From assembly GCF_001586255.1 (NCBI RefSeq), contig NZ_CP014544.1:3752501-3816500 (forward strand): 64,000 nt of DNA, given 5' to 3'. The stretch comes from Zhongshania aliphaticivorans. GTDB taxonomy: Bacteria > Pseudomonadota > Gammaproteobacteria > Pseudomonadales > Spongiibacteraceae. Position numbers and translations under genes: made by a program. Positions 37,307-46,334 of this stretch are shown piece by piece. The notes under the pieces are model-generated. The model was not told where the DNA came from. It worked only from the letters and a program-made list of their open reading frames with translations, and did no database searches. Numbering within the stretch: the first letter of the stretch is position 1; each line of letters opens with the position of its first letter.

Positions 37307-38437
37307 CTATGCCCCCTCTAATAATGCAGGTAGACGACAGTGAATACGCCAGTCTTTACCCACTGCGCGAATATCAACGATTTCCAACGCCTGCTGGCCA
37401 GCCATCTTGGTCATCGGCCAATCCACTAGGGGTCTGGCTGAGCTGCCCATCAAACTCGGCGCCATATACACAAACCACTCGTCTACTAGACCCGCGCGCA
37501 GCGCCGAACCCGTCAATGTTGGCCCCGCTTCGAGCAAGACCTCATTACAGCCCCGGTCCGCCAAGTAACGCATCAACGCGGGCAGCGACACGCGGCCATT
37601 ACCGTCATCGTCAAGGCTGAGGATAATCGCGCCCGCCGCAGACAAGGGCGCATAACGCTCAGGGTCTTGCACCACGGTAGCAATAATAACCTCGCCACCC
37701 TCGTCAAACAGCTTGGCGTTGACTGGAGTGCGCAGCGTGGAATCAACAATAACGCGCAAAGGCTGCCGCCAAAATTCATTCACTTGCTCGGGGGCAAAAC
37801 TCTCGGGCCGAACATTAAACAGGGCATTGTCGTGCAAAATAGTGTCAACGCCACTGACAATAACGCAACTCTGTGCGCGCAGACGCTGCACATCTTGGCG
37901 CGCCGCGGCCCCGGTAATCCACTGGCTTTCACCCGAGGCCATTGCGGTGCGGCCGTCTAAACTGCTGGCCGATTTCAAGCGCAACCACGGCAGGCCACCG
38001 TTAATACGGCGCATAAAACCTTTGTTGATTTCTATTGCCTGCTCGGCCATTAAGCCGACATCAACCTGAACACCCGCTTCTCTCAGGCGCGCGATACCCT
38101 GCCCCGCCACCAGCGGATTAGGGTCTTCAACGGCAACCACCACGCGGGCCACATTGGCCTCAAGCAGCCTGTCGGCGCAGGGTGGCGTGCGCCCCAAATG
38201 GCTACACGGCTCAAGGGTGACATATATTGTGCAATCTTCAGCGCTCGCTATTTGCGCGAGGGCATTCACTTCGGCGTGACCATCGCCAGCACGAATATGC
38301 CAGCCCCGCGCAATGACTTTGTCATGCAGGGCAATGACGCAACCTACTCTCGGATTTGGACTGGTGCTGTAACGGCCGCGCTCTGCCAATTGCAAAGCAA
38401 GCGCCATCATCTCACGGTCTATATCTGAGAAACTCAT
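37307..38437 (-). CDS. ribD: Riboflavin deaminase/reductase RibD
   Basis: Bifunctional enzyme for the second and third steps of riboflavin synthesis. The N-terminal deaminase domain has the zinc site HAEVNAL near residue 53 and EPCSHLGRTPPCAD near 79. The C-terminal reductase domain starts about residue 150 (LPWLRLKSASSLDGRTAMASGESQWI) and has LLEAGPTLTGSAL near 305. Length 376 is normal. Its start overlaps the nrdR stop by one base, and ribE starts immediately after it. Confidence 0.95.
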   Translation of the reverse strand: MSFSDIDREMMALALQLAERGRYSTSPNPRVGCVIALHDKVIARGWHIRAGDGHAEVNALAQIASAEDCTIYVTLEPCSHLGRTPPCADRLLEANVARVVVAVEDPNPLVAGQGIARLREAGVQVDVGLMAEQAIEINKGFMRRINGGLPWLRLKSASSLDGRTAMASGESQWITGAAARQDVQRLRAQSCVIVSGVDTILHDNALFNVRPESFAPEQVNEFWRQPLRVIVDSTLRTPVNAKLFDEGGEVIIATVVQDPERYAPLSAAGAIILSLDDDGNGRVSLPALMRYLADRGCNEVLLEAGPTLTGSALRAGLVDEWFVYMAPSLMGSSARPLVDWPMTKMAGQQALEIVDIRAVGKDWRIHCRLPALLEGA

Positions 38438-38913
38438 TACTCGTCCGATTTTCCTGTCCGAGGTTCGGCCGACAAACGGTCGATCTCGGCGCGAAATTCA
38501 TCTAAATCTTGAAAGCTGCGGTATACCGATGCAAAACGTACATAGGCTACGTGATCTAGCGCTTTTAAGGCCTCCATCACTTGCTCACCCACATCGCGGC
38601 TGCCAATTTCGCGCTCACCCGTTGCCTGAATACGACGTTTGATGCCGCTAATTTCCGCCTCGATATGCTCAACACTGACCGGCCGTTTCTCTAAAGCCTT
38701 TAGCACCCCAGAGCGCATTTTGGCTTCATCAAAGGGCTCGCGAGAACCGTCGCTCTTGATGATTTTGGGCATCAAGAGCTCAGCGCTTTCGTAGGTGGTA
38801 AAACGTTCAGAACAAGACAAACACTCCCGCCGCCGACGAACCTGTCCACCCTCGGCAACCAGCCGAGAATCGATTACCTTGGTGTCGTCAAAATTGCAGA
38901 ACGGGCAGCGCAT
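38437..38913 (-). CDS. nrdR: Transcriptional repressor NrdR
   Basis: Zinc-ribbon and ATP-cone repressor of ribonucleotide reductase operons. The zinc ribbon uses C3 and C6 ([17 protein letters not shown]) and the pair in [13 protein letters not shown]. The ATP-cone (about residues 49-139) begins with [18 protein letters not shown] and includes [18 protein letters not shown] [17 protein letters not shown] and [11 protein letters not shown]. First gene of the riboflavin operon, as in E. coli. No NrdR boxes were noticed in this window, so its targets lie elsewhere. Confidence 0.96.
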   Translation of the reverse strand: MRCPFCNFDDTKVIDSRLVAEGGQVRRRRECLSCSERFTTYESAELLMPKIIKSDGSREPFDEAKMRSGVLKALEKRPVSVEHIEAEISGIKRRIQATGEREIGSRDVGEQVMEALKALDHVAYVRFASVYRSFQDLDEFRAEIDRLSAEPRTGKSDE

Positions 38914-38968
38914 GGTTTTGCCTCAGGGGCGTTTAATATTGCCGAAGTTTAGCACAGTGTGGGAGAGG

Positions 38969-39047
38969 CTTGATGGGAGACGGAAGACGCTAAGAAAACG
39001 GCGCGATGCGCCGCAACTGTTTTGCGTCTCCCGCCTCCCGTCCAGCA
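38969..39047. repeat. GACGGGA-type palindromic repeat, copy C (before the glyA stop)
   Basis: Left arm GATGGGAGACGGAAGACGC (38972-38990) and right arm GCGTCTCCCGCCTCCCGTC (39024-39042) form an imperfect inverted repeat. Its middle carries a small hairpin of its own (CGGCGC-GAT-GCGCCG, 38999-39013). The right arm runs up to the glyA stop codon at 39048. It could act as a 3' processing or stop structure for glyA. Confidence 0.8.
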
Positions 39048-40310
39048 TTAAGCGTAAACGGGATAGCGCTTACAGATTTCCAGAACCTTCACTTTCACTT
39101 CTTCGATTTTGGCCGTGGCATCGCCGGCTTCGAGCGCTTCAAGTACGTCGCACATCCAGTTAGCCAGCTCTACACACTCGGCTTCTTTGAAGCCGCGAGT
39201 AGTGACCGCAGGCGTACCAACGCGTAAACCACTGGTGATGAACGGTGAACGTGGGTCGTTTGGCACCGCATTTTTGTTAACGGTGATGTTTGCGGCGCCC
39301 AGTGCGGCATCGGCGTCTTTACCGGTGTAAGACTTACCGATGAGGTCGACCAGCATCAGGTGGTTTTCAGTACCGCCAGACACAATATTAATACCGCGAC
39401 CAATAAAGGTTTTGGCCATGGCCTTGGCGTTGGCTACTACCTGCTTTTGATAGGTGACGTACTCGGGGGTCATCGCCTCTTTGAAGCTAACTGCTTTAGC
39501 CGCAATGACATGCATCAGCGGGCCGCCCTGACCACCGGGGAATACCGCTGAGTTCAGCTTTTTCTCGATCTCAGGATTGGCCTTGGCCAAAATCAAACCG
39601 CCGCGTGGACCGCGCAGGGTTTTATGGGTGGTGGTGGTAACCACGTCGGCATACTGAATTGGGTTGGGGTAGATGCCAGCGGCAACTAAACCGGCAACGT
39701 GTGCCATGTCGACCATCAGGTAGGCGCCAACCATATCGGCGATTTCGCGGAATTTTGCCCAATCAACAATACCGGAGTAAGCAGAGAAGCCAGCCACAAT
39801 CATTTTAGGCTTGTGCTCAAGCGCCAGCGCTTCAACCTGGGCGTAGTCGATTTCGCCGGTTTCATTGTTCAGACCGTACTGAACCGCATTATAGGTTTTG
39901 CCTGAGAAGTTCGGCTTGGCACCGTGGGTCAAGTGACCGCCTGCATCCAAACTCATACCCAATACTGTTTCACCTGGCAGCACTAAGGCTTGGTATACCG
40001 CGCCATTGGCCTGTGAACCGGAGTGGGGCTGAACGTTAGCGTAATCGGCGCCAAACAGCGCCTTAGCGCGATCAATCGCCAAGGTTTCGGCTTTATCCAC
40101 GTACTCGCAGCCACCGTAGTAGCGCTTACCGGGATAGCCTTCGGCGTATTTATTGGTCAGCACCGTACCCTGCGCCTGCATTACAGCTGGGCTGGTGTAG
40201 TTTTCCGACGCGATCAGTTCAATATGCTCTTCCTGACGCACTTCTTCCTCTTGGATCGAAGACCAAATTTCAGCGTCAAATCCGGCTATTGTCATCTCTT
40301 TACTAAACAT
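39048..40310 (-). CDS. glyA: Serine hydroxymethyltransferase
   Basis: PLP enzyme that interconverts serine and glycine with tetrahydrofolate, the main source of one-carbon units. Landmarks: [18 protein letters not shown], the [13 protein letters not shown] loop, [24 protein letters not shown] and the PLP-lysine motif [14 protein letters not shown]. The frame opens at 40379, but ATG 40310 has GGGGG eight bases upstream and gives the usual 420 residues, so I use it. A palindromic repeat touches its stop codon. Confidence 0.97.
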   Translation of the reverse strand: MFSKEMTIAGFDAEIWSSIQEEEVRQEEHIELIASENYTSPAVMQAQGTVLTNKYAEGYPGKRYYGGCEYVDKAETLAIDRAKALFGADYANVQPHSGSQANGAVYQALVLPGETVLGMSLDAGGHLTHGAKPNFSGKTYNAVQYGLNNETGEIDYAQVEALALEHKPKMIVAGFSAYSGIVDWAKFREIADMVGAYLMVDMAHVAGLVAAGIYPNPIQYADVVTTTTHKTLRGPRGGLILAKANPEIEKKLNSAVFPGGQGGPLMHVIAAKAVSFKEAMTPEYVTYQKQVVANAKAMAKTFIGRGINIVSGGTENHLMLVDLIGKSYTGKDADAALGAANITVNKNAVPNDPRSPFITSGLRVGTPAVTTRGFKEAECVELANWMCDVLEALEAGDATAKIEEVKVKVLEICKRYPVYA

Positions 40311-40522
40311 CACTACCCCCGAGGCATACACAGGCTCTGAAAAGCCGCGCATTGTACAATAAATGCGCGTTATCGGCACCGTTTAATGTTGGCATAACAA
40401 TTACATTCCCGTGTCTGAAAATGACGGCGCGCAAAGCGCGGCAGGCGCATTAAAGTCCAGTATTATTAATGGGCTATATTCGAAGGTGACGAAAAATGAT
40501 TTCTACGCGATAGCTGATACGT

Positions 40523-40732
40523 TCAAAGCCAGCGCTCATGGAGTTTACTGGCACCCTGCACCTTGGTAACAACCTTGGAGTGATCCCCATTTGCGGCCAT
40601 GGTAATGTCGATTTGAGCGCCACAGGCGGCGCAGCGAAACGTCCAAGGCTGCTGCGGACGATTAAACAGGGCGAGCTGGCAATGGGTGGTACATGCGCAT
40701 TTGTCACAGCAAACACTGACATTGAATTTCAT
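40523..40732 (-). CDS. Small zinc-ribbon protein of unknown function
   Basis: 69-residue protein, MKFNVSVCCDKCACTTHC at the start, then RCAACGAQIDITM, so two cysteine pairs (CDKC or CACTTHC, and CAAC) suited to bind one zinc. The rest is short and basic-polar. The case for a real gene is the AGAGGA sequence five bases before ATG 40732 together with the spaced cysteines. Two other frames overlap the same bases (one antisense, one on the same strand) but lack such motifs. It stands alone between glyA and ettA. It might be a nucleic-acid-binding or chaperone-like zinc ribbon; no function can be given. Confidence 0.6.
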   Translation of the reverse strand: MKFNVSVCCDKCACTTHCQLALFNRPQQPWTFRCAACGAQIDITMAANGDHSKVVTKVQGASKLHERWL

Positions 40733-41125
40733 CAAGTTCCTCTAGGGCACACGCCAACAAGCAAACACGATACAAGCGGCACGAACCCCTACCAAGCCCA
40801 CGAAACGCAGCTTTAATTGCCCCCCACATTGCGCGATGCAAATAGCGCACAACAACAAATAAAGGGCCTAGCAGGAAAACTCACGGAATATAAAACAAGG
40901 AGTATGCGCGCCATCCCATGGCTATTCGCTGCACACAGGTCGCAGCGGATACCCGCGCAGAATAACGCTAGCGAGCTTGTCGAGCAATATTATTGCCAGG
41001 GCGGCCCGCACATACCACTACACTGCGCCAATACCACCTTGCGCAATATCGTCGCTTTCGGTACCTTTCTTCCCTGTTTCTAAGCCGCCGTATACTGCGG
41101 CTTTCCGCTATTTTCAGGAGTCAGC
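40733..41125. other. Divergent intergenic region before ettA
   Basis: About 390 bases between the small zinc-ribbon gene (minus) and ettA (plus). Two open frames here have no ribosome site or recognisable features. CAGGAG at 41115-41120, shortly before ATG 41126, is the ettA ribosome site. I see no terminator or strong inverted repeat. Confidence 0.5.
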
Positions 41126-42787
41126 ATGGCGCAATTCGTCTATACCATGAACCGTGTCAGCAAGGTCGTGCCCCCCAAGCGCGAAATTCTGCACGACATC
41201 TCTCTATCCTTTTTCCCCGGCGCTAAAATCGGTGTGCTTGGCCTCAATGGCTCTGGTAAATCCACCCTACTGCGGATTATGGCCGGGGTTGATACTGAGT
41301 TTAACGGTGAAGCCCGCCCTCAGCCCGGCACCAAGATAGGCTATTTGTCGCAAGAGCCCGCCTTAGATCCAGCCAAAGACGTGCGCGGCAATGTTGAAGA
41401 CGGCGTAGCCGAAGCCAAAAATGCGCTTACCGAGTTGGATCAGGTGTATGCCGCCTACGCTGAACCCGATGCCGACTTCGATGCCCTGGCCAAACGCCAA
41501 GCCCAGCTCGAAGATATTATTCAAGCCACCGACGCCCACAACCTCGATCACAAATTGGAAGTGGCGGCGGACGCCCTGCGCCTACCACCCTGGGACGCCG
41601 ATGTAACGACGCTGTCGGGCGGTGAACGCCGCCGTGTTGCCCTGTGTCGCCTACTGCTATCTAACCCCGACATGCTCCTGCTGGACGAGCCCACCAACCA
41701 CTTGGACGCAGAATCGGTTGGCTGGCTAGAACGCTTTTTATGCGACTTCCCCGGCACCGTAGTGGCCATTACCCACGACCGCTACTTCCTCGACAACGCC
41801 GCTGGCTGGATTTTGGAATTGGATCGCGGTCGCGGTATTCCATACGAGGGCAATTACTCCGACTGGCTAGAAGCCAAAGATGCCCGCCTTGCCCAAGAAG
41901 CCAAGTCTGACGCCTCGCGCAAAAAGACCATTGCCGCCGAATTAGAGTGGGTGCGCAGCAACGCCAAAGGTCGCCAGAGTAAGAGCAAGGCGCGTCTCGC
42001 TCGCTTTGAAGAATTAAACTCGCAGGAATTCCAAAACCGCAGCGAAACCAACGAAATTTATATTCCACCAGGACCCCGCCTTGGCGACAAGGTGATCGAG
42101 GTTAACGGCGTAAGTAAAAGCTATGGCGACCGCCTGCTAATTAACGACCTGAGCTTTGCCATTCCCAAGGGCGCGATTGTCGGCATTATCGGCGGTAACG
42201 GCGCCGGTAAATCAACCTTGTTGCGCATGATGACCGGCAAAGAACAGCCCGACAGCGGCGAAATTGTGATTGGCGAAACCGTTAAACTGGTGTCTGTTGA
42301 GCAAATGCGCGACGATCTCGACGACAAGCAAACCGTTTGGGAAGCCGTATCCGAAGGGCAAGATATTTTGCGCATTGGCAGCTATGAAGTGCCGTCGCGA
42401 GCGTACATTGGCCGCTTCAACTTTAAAGGCAGCGATCAGCAAAAGCGGGTTGGTGAATTGTCTGGTGGTGAACGCGGCCGCCTGCATTTGGCATGCACCC
42501 TAAAAGAAGGCGGCAACGTCTTGCTACTCGACGAACCCTCCAACGACTTGGACGTAGAAACCCTGCGCGCACTGGAAGACGCCCTACTCGACTTCCCAGG
42601 CTGCGCACTGGTGATTTCCCACGATCGCTGGTTCCTCGACCGCATTGCCACCCACATCCTGGCCTACGAAGGCGATAGTGATATTGTGTTCTTTGAAGGC
42701 AATTACGCTGAATACCACGAGGATTTTGTGCAGCGTAAAGGGAAAAATGCGGGGCCGAAGCGGGTGAAATACAAAAAGCTGAAGTGA
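41126..42787 (+). CDS. ettA: Energy-dependent translational throttle protein EttA (ABC-F)
   Basis: Soluble ABC-F ATPase that binds the ribosomal E site and gates translation according to energy state. Two nucleotide-binding domains: the first with GLNGSGKST, LSGGERRRV and LLLDEPTNHLD, the second with GGNGAGKST, LSGGERGRL and LLLDEPSNDLD. The linker RSNAKGRQSKSKARLARFEEL is the P-site tRNA interaction motif. EttA rather than Uup or YheS is indicated by the N-terminus (YTMNRVSKVVPPKREIL) and by the IPPGPRLGDKVIEV segment after the linker. Length 553 matches. Copy D of the palindromic repeat follows its stop. Confidence 0.95.
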   Translation: MAQFVYTMNRVSKVVPPKREILHDISLSFFPGAKIGVLGLNGSGKSTLLRIMAGVDTEFNGEARPQPGTKIGYLSQEPALDPAKDVRGNVEDGVAEAKNALTELDQVYAAYAEPDADFDALAKRQAQLEDIIQATDAHNLDHKLEVAADALRLPPWDADVTTLSGGERRRVALCRLLLSNPDMLLLDEPTNHLDAESVGWLERFLCDFPGTVVAITHDRYFLDNAAGWILELDRGRGIPYEGNYSDWLEAKDARLAQEAKSDASRKKTIAAELEWVRSNAKGRQSKSKARLARFEELNSQEFQNRSETNEIYIPPGPRLGDKVIEVNGVSKSYGDRLLINDLSFAIPKGAIVGIIGGNGAGKSTLLRMMTGKEQPDSGEIVIGETVKLVSVEQMRDDLDDKQTVWEAVSEGQDILRIGSYEVPSRAYIGRFNFKGSDQQKRVGELSGGERGRLHLACTLKEGGNVLLLDEPSNDLDVETLRALEDALLDFPGCALVISHDRWFLDRIATHILAYEGDSDIVFFEGNYAEYHEDFVQRKGKNAGPKRVKYKKLK

Positions 42788-42793
42788 TGCAGA

Positions 42794-42929
42794 ATGCTTG
42801 ACGGGAGACGGTGAACGCTACTGCATTCGCTTTGCTCACATAGATACCTGCCTTCGCAGGTATGACTCACAGCGCGCTAACCTGCTTTTGCGTTTACTGT
42901 CTCCCGGTCACCCCTGCGAAGGCAGGGGC
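42794..42929. repeat. GACGGGA-type palindromic repeat, copy D, with a second nested palindrome
   Basis: Left arm GCTTGACGGGAGACGGTGAA (42796-42815) and right arm TTTACTGTCTCCCGGTCA (42893-42910) enclose about 75 bases. Inside and overlapping the end are two inverted copies of another palindrome, ACCTGCCTTCGCAGGT (42846-42861) and CCCCTGCGAAGGCAGGGG (42911-42928). The locus lies between convergent ettA and an SDR gene, so it may help separate the two transcripts. Confidence 0.75.
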
Positions 42930-42944
42930 AAGCATCTTGCCGCG

Positions 42945-43691
42945 CTAGGTCATCTTCGACACAACGCTCAAAGGTAATACCTTCATTGCAAACCCCACGG
43001 CAACCCAGGGCCAGCCTGGCACTTTGGCTTCGGCGGGTTCTTTTTCTATGGCCTTAACCATTGCTTTACAACCGGTTTTTAAATCCACCCGCAGCGGCGC
43101 TTTTTTAAGACCCGAGTTGATTGGTGTAAGAATAAAGCCCGGCAGTATGCAGCTAACTTTAATCGGCGTGCCGATCATGTCGGCGCGAATACCTTCGGTC
43201 ATATTGCGCAGGCCCGCTTTACTAGCGGCGTAAACATTTAATGCGCGTGCGCCGCCGCGCACTGCACTCATAGACGACACGGTGACTAAATGACCACTGT
43301 TTTGGGCGCGAAATATTTCCAGCGCCGCTTCGCACTGCGCCAGCGCGCCAATAAAATTAGTTTCTGCGGTTTGCCGATTCGCCGCAAAATGGCCAGTACC
43401 CAAGGATGCGCCCTTACCCATACCCGCGTTCACAATCACTCGGTCTAGATTGCCAAGATCGTCGCGAAAGGCGCGAAAAACCTCAAAAACCTTTTCGTAA
43501 TCACAAACATCCAGCTCACGAATGAAAATCTTTACGCCGGGGTGCGCAGCTTCTAGCTCCGCTTTTAAGGTTTGCATGGGCTCAATACGGCGAGCGCACA
43601 AGGCGAGATTACACCCCTTGGCGGCAAACTCACGGGCCATACCTTCACCCAAGCCCGAGCTCGCGCCAGTAATAAGAATATTTTTACGCAT
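42945..43691 (-). CDS. Short-chain dehydrogenase/reductase (SDR)
   Basis: Classical SDR of 248 residues. NAD(P) motif NILITGASSGLGEGMAREFA at the N-terminus, VNAGMGKGASLG (NAG motif) near residue 88, catalytic serine in VTVSSMSAVRGG and the YAASKAG active site near 155. An arginine pair after the first strand (CARRIEP) favours NADP. The extended C-terminus (VPGWPWVAVGFAMKVLPLSVV) suggests contact with the membrane, as in SDRs acting on lipids. It is the last of five minus-strand genes with a histidine phosphatase, a kinase, another SDR and an acyl-CoA dehydrogenase. Confidence 0.88.
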   Translation of the reverse strand: MRKNILITGASSGLGEGMAREFAAKGCNLALCARRIEPMQTLKAELEAAHPGVKIFIRELDVCDYEKVFEVFRAFRDDLGNLDRVIVNAGMGKGASLGTGHFAANRQTAETNFIGALAQCEAALEIFRAQNSGHLVTVSSMSAVRGGARALNVYAASKAGLRNMTEGIRADMIGTPIKVSCILPGFILTPINSGLKKAPLRVDLKTGCKAMVKAIEKEPAEAKVPGWPWVAVGFAMKVLPLSVVSKMT

Positions 43692-43705
43692 AATAAATTT
43701 CCGTG

Positions 43706-44401
43706 TTAACGATAACTAAGGAGTTCGCGATGACGGCCATCGAAGTGGCTGTGCTCATTAATACTGAGCAATTTGAGGCCCGACTGGCCGCTGAGAATTT
43801 TGCTATAGGCGGCGTTGGCTAATTGCCAACTCAACTCGGCGCTAGCGTTAGCGTTTAAACCCAGTACTTGCCCACACACCGCCGAGATCGCACCACCCGA
43901 GGTAAAAACAAAGACATTGCCTTTGGCATTGCGACTCGCCGCGTCTAAACCGCGACGAATACGGGCGCTAAACTGCGCCCAACTTTCGGCGTACTCATCA
44001 TCGTATTGACCACTGACCCAGCGTTGCATTGCCTTGGCAAAGTGACGCTGAAATCCGACGCGGGGATTTTCACCCGCCATATCGGCCACCATCTGCTCAC
44101 CCTGCCCGGGTGCGGCGGTGTATGCCTGCAGTAAATCGAGATGATCGTACTCGTTCCAGTCGGGGTCTATTTGCCAATCCACCTCGCTAACGGACTCTCC
44201 GTTCAAGCCCGCTAAACAATGCTCTGCCGTCTGCCGATGGCGCTTCATGCCGCCACAGACAATATGCTGAGGGCGTAGCGCCGTTGCCGCAAAAGCGCGA
44301 CCTAAATGCGCCGCCTGCTGCTCACCCAGCGAGGACAACTGATCGTAATCTTCTGCGTCGAACGAGGCCTGACCGTGGCGAATTAGATACAGCGCGGGCA
44401 T
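43706..44401 (-). CDS. Histidine phosphatase (phosphoglycerate-mutase-like) family protein
   Basis: Branch-1 histidine phosphatase of 231 residues. The catalytic motif YLIRHGQASFDAEDYD is at residues 4-19 with phospho-acceptor histidine H9, and the second catalytic histidine follows much later (FVFTSGGAISAVCG region, where a glycine replaces the usual histidine). The frame extends upstream to 44449, but ATG 44401 overlaps the kinase stop by one base (TGATG) and begins exactly at the family motif. In this cluster its phosphatase might act on phosphorylated intermediates made by the neighbouring APH-like kinase. Confidence 0.87.
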   Translation of the reverse strand: MPALYLIRHGQASFDAEDYDQLSSLGEQQAAHLGRAFAATALRPQHIVCGGMKRHRQTAEHCLAGLNGESVSEVDWQIDPDWNEYDHLDLLQAYTAAPGQGEQMVADMAGENPRVGFQRHFAKAMQRWVSGQYDDEYAESWAQFSARIRRGLDAASRNAKGNVFVFTSGGAISAVCGQVLGLNANASAELSWQLANAAYSKILSGQSGLKLLSINEHSHFDGRHRELLSYR

Positions 44402-45474
44402 CAGCGCTGCTCTCGAATAATGCGTCGGCAACGACGGTCGAGATACCAAACCACCACCCAGAAGTTTTTAAACGCCGGGTTATTCGTCTGCTTATGGTAG
44501 TAGCGATAGTAAATTTGCTGAATGATTCCCGCTAACCGGAATAAGCCAAACACCTCGTAAAATGCCCAATTGTCGATTTTCAGGCCCATCTTGTCGCTAT
44601 AATATTCAAGCACTTCGTCGCGGCTTAACATGCCAGGCAAATGCGTTGGCTGGCGTCGCGTCGAGCGCATAAAGCGGTCATCATCGGCCTGAACCCAATA
44701 GGCTAAAGCGCTGCCCAAGTCCATTAGCGGGTCGCCAAGGGTTGCCATTTCCCAATCGAGAATACCCAAAACCGAGCTCGGATTGGCGGGGTCGAGCACC
44801 ACATTGTCAAACCGGAAGTCGTTGTGAATCACGCAGCTGCGCACGTCGCTGGGGGTGTTGGCAGCCAGCCAGCTCATCACTTTTTTAAACGAGGGCACAT
44901 TCCAAGTTTTGGCTTTGCTATACCGTCCGCTCCAGCCCTTAACCTGCCGCTCGCAATAGCCCTCGCCCTTGCCCAAGTCTTCTAAGCCCGCCGCGCGGTA
45001 ATCCACTTGATGAAGCGCGACGAGCTTGTCGACCACGGAAAGACATAAATCTCGAGTCTGCTCTGCGCTCAGCACCAAGCCCTTGGGCATATTGGCGCGG
45101 GGAATCAGGCCCGGAATACGCCGCATTACATAAAAATCGCAATCGATTACCGCCGGGTCATCACAAAACGCCAGCATCTCTGGCACGTAGGGAAACACCG
45201 GGGCCAAAGCGGCCTGCACTTTGTGTTCCCGTCCCATATCGTGGGCAGACTTCGCCTTGGTACCTTTGGGCGGCCGCCGCAGAATGAGATCGTGACTTGG
45301 GTATTCTAGGCGGTAGGTCCAGTTCGACGCACCACCGCTGTATTGCGTCACCACGGGCTCACCACTTAAATTCGCAATCCGCGGTTTTAGCCAGGCATCC
45401 ACCGCAGCGATATCCAGCTCCTCGCCGCTGCGCACACCACCGGCAACATCAATTAAGCCACTATTTTCTGGCAT
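44401..45474 (-). CDS. Phosphotransferase family protein (APH-like, ACAD10/LvaA-related)
   Basis: Kinase of the aminoglycoside-phosphotransferase fold, not a resistance enzyme by context. N-terminal part VVTQYSGGASNWTYRLEY then DLILRRPPKG (ATP-lysine region), Brenner motif CVIHNDFRFDNVVLD near residue 215 and metal motif GILDWEMATLGDPLMDLG near 240. Length 357 is usual for the bacterial relatives of the N-terminal domain of ACAD10/ACAD11 and of LvaA, which phosphorylate hydroxyacyl-CoAs. It overlaps the SDR stop by 14 bases upstream and the phosphatase start by one base, within one operon that also holds an ACAD10/11-like dehydrogenase. Confidence 0.88.
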   Translation of the reverse strand: MPENSGLIDVAGGVRSGEELDIAAVDAWLKPRIANLSGEPVVTQYSGGASNWTYRLEYPSHDLILRRPPKGTKAKSAHDMGREHKVQAALAPVFPYVPEMLAFCDDPAVIDCDFYVMRRIPGLIPRANMPKGLVLSAEQTRDLCLSVVDKLVALHQVDYRAAGLEDLGKGEGYCERQVKGWSGRYSKAKTWNVPSFKKVMSWLAANTPSDVRSCVIHNDFRFDNVVLDPANPSSVLGILDWEMATLGDPLMDLGSALAYWVQADDDRFMRSTRRQPTHLPGMLSRDEVLEYYSDKMGLKIDNWAFYEVFGLFRLAGIIQQIYYRYYHKQTNNPAFKNFWVVVWYLDRRCRRIIREQR

Positions 45475-46279
45475 CGCGCTTACTCATCATGCGATTGGTT
45501 TGCTTGAGCATCATGGCGCGAAAACGCGGAAACGGTAACCAGCGCTTTAGGCGCCAAATTTTGCGCCCTTCAGGGTGAGGCAAAATATAAAACTCGCGCT
45601 TTTCAATAGAGGCAAAGACGCGGCTGGCGATCTCGTCGGCACTGAGCTTGGCCTTGTTCACCAGGCGCTGAGTCGCTGCTTGGGAGTCTGGGTCTGAAGC
45701 CCGCACTGACTCTGCCAAATTGGTGCGAAAAAAGCTCGGGCAAACCACCGACACCGCAATATTGTCTGGGTCTAACTCCAAGGTCAGCACCTCAGATATC
45801 GCCACTACCGCCGCCTTCGTCGCACAGTAGGACGCCATTTTCGGCGGCGAAATCAAACCCGCCAACGAGGCAACATTCACCAAGTGACCACTGCCCTGAG
45901 CCTGCATCAGTTTTGCAAAAACCTTACAGCCGCGCACCACGCCCAGCACATTAATATCAACTATCCACTCCCAGTCGCTCAGGGGAAATTCGGTAATGCC
46001 CCCCGCCGAGGCCACGCCCGCGTTATTCACCACCACATCGACACCGCCCCACTCACTGAGCAGCCAGTCGGCAGCGGCTTGCAATGCGCTCTCTTGGGTG
46101 ACATCACAGTTGCAATAGTGCGCGGTAGTCTTGGCCTGCAATTCGGCCAACGCCTCTGCGCCCCGGCTGTCGTTTACGTCGCCAATACACACCCAATAAC
46201 CGGCGTCGGCAAAGCATTTAGCTAACGCCAAGCCCAAGCCAGACGCACCACCCGTGATAAAAACCCGTTTTGAATCCAT
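45461..46279 (-). CDS. Short-chain dehydrogenase/reductase (SDR)
   Basis: Classical SDR of 272 residues. Cofactor motif VFITGGASGLGLALAKCFADAG, aspartate-based second strand (CIGDVND, favouring NAD), VVNNAGVASAGG, catalytic VNVASLAGLISPP and YCATKAAVVAISE. The basic C-terminal tail (KIWRLKRWLPFPRFRAMMLKQTNRMM) resembles SDRs that dehydrogenate acyl or long-chain alcohols. It sits between the acyl-CoA dehydrogenase and the kinase and shares their operon, so a hydroxyacyl or alcohol intermediate is a plausible substrate. Confidence 0.88.
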   Translation of the reverse strand: MDSKRVFITGGASGLGLALAKCFADAGYWVCIGDVNDSRGAEALAELQAKTTAHYCNCDVTQESALQAAADWLLSEWGGVDVVVNNAGVASAGGITEFPLSDWEWIVDINVLGVVRGCKVFAKLMQAQGSGHLVNVASLAGLISPPKMASYCATKAAVVAISEVLTLELDPDNIAVSVVCPSFFRTNLAESVRASDPDSQAATQRLVNKAKLSADEIASRVFASIEKREFYILPHPEGRKIWRLKRWLPFPRFRAMMLKQTNRMMSKRDARK

Positions 46280-46334
46280 ATTTTTCTTGCTCCCGCGTGA
46301 GGCCCTGTTATTAATACTTGGTTTTGGCCGCAGC

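Noticed and set aside
40538-40816. Plus-strand open frame opposite the small zinc-ribbon gene
   Set aside because: No ribosome site and no motif; it mirrors the zinc-ribbon gene on the other strand.
44401-45474. Aminoglycoside resistance kinase
   Set aside because: The fold matches APH, but it is in an operon with an ACAD10/11-like enzyme and SDRs, which points to acyl-CoA metabolism.
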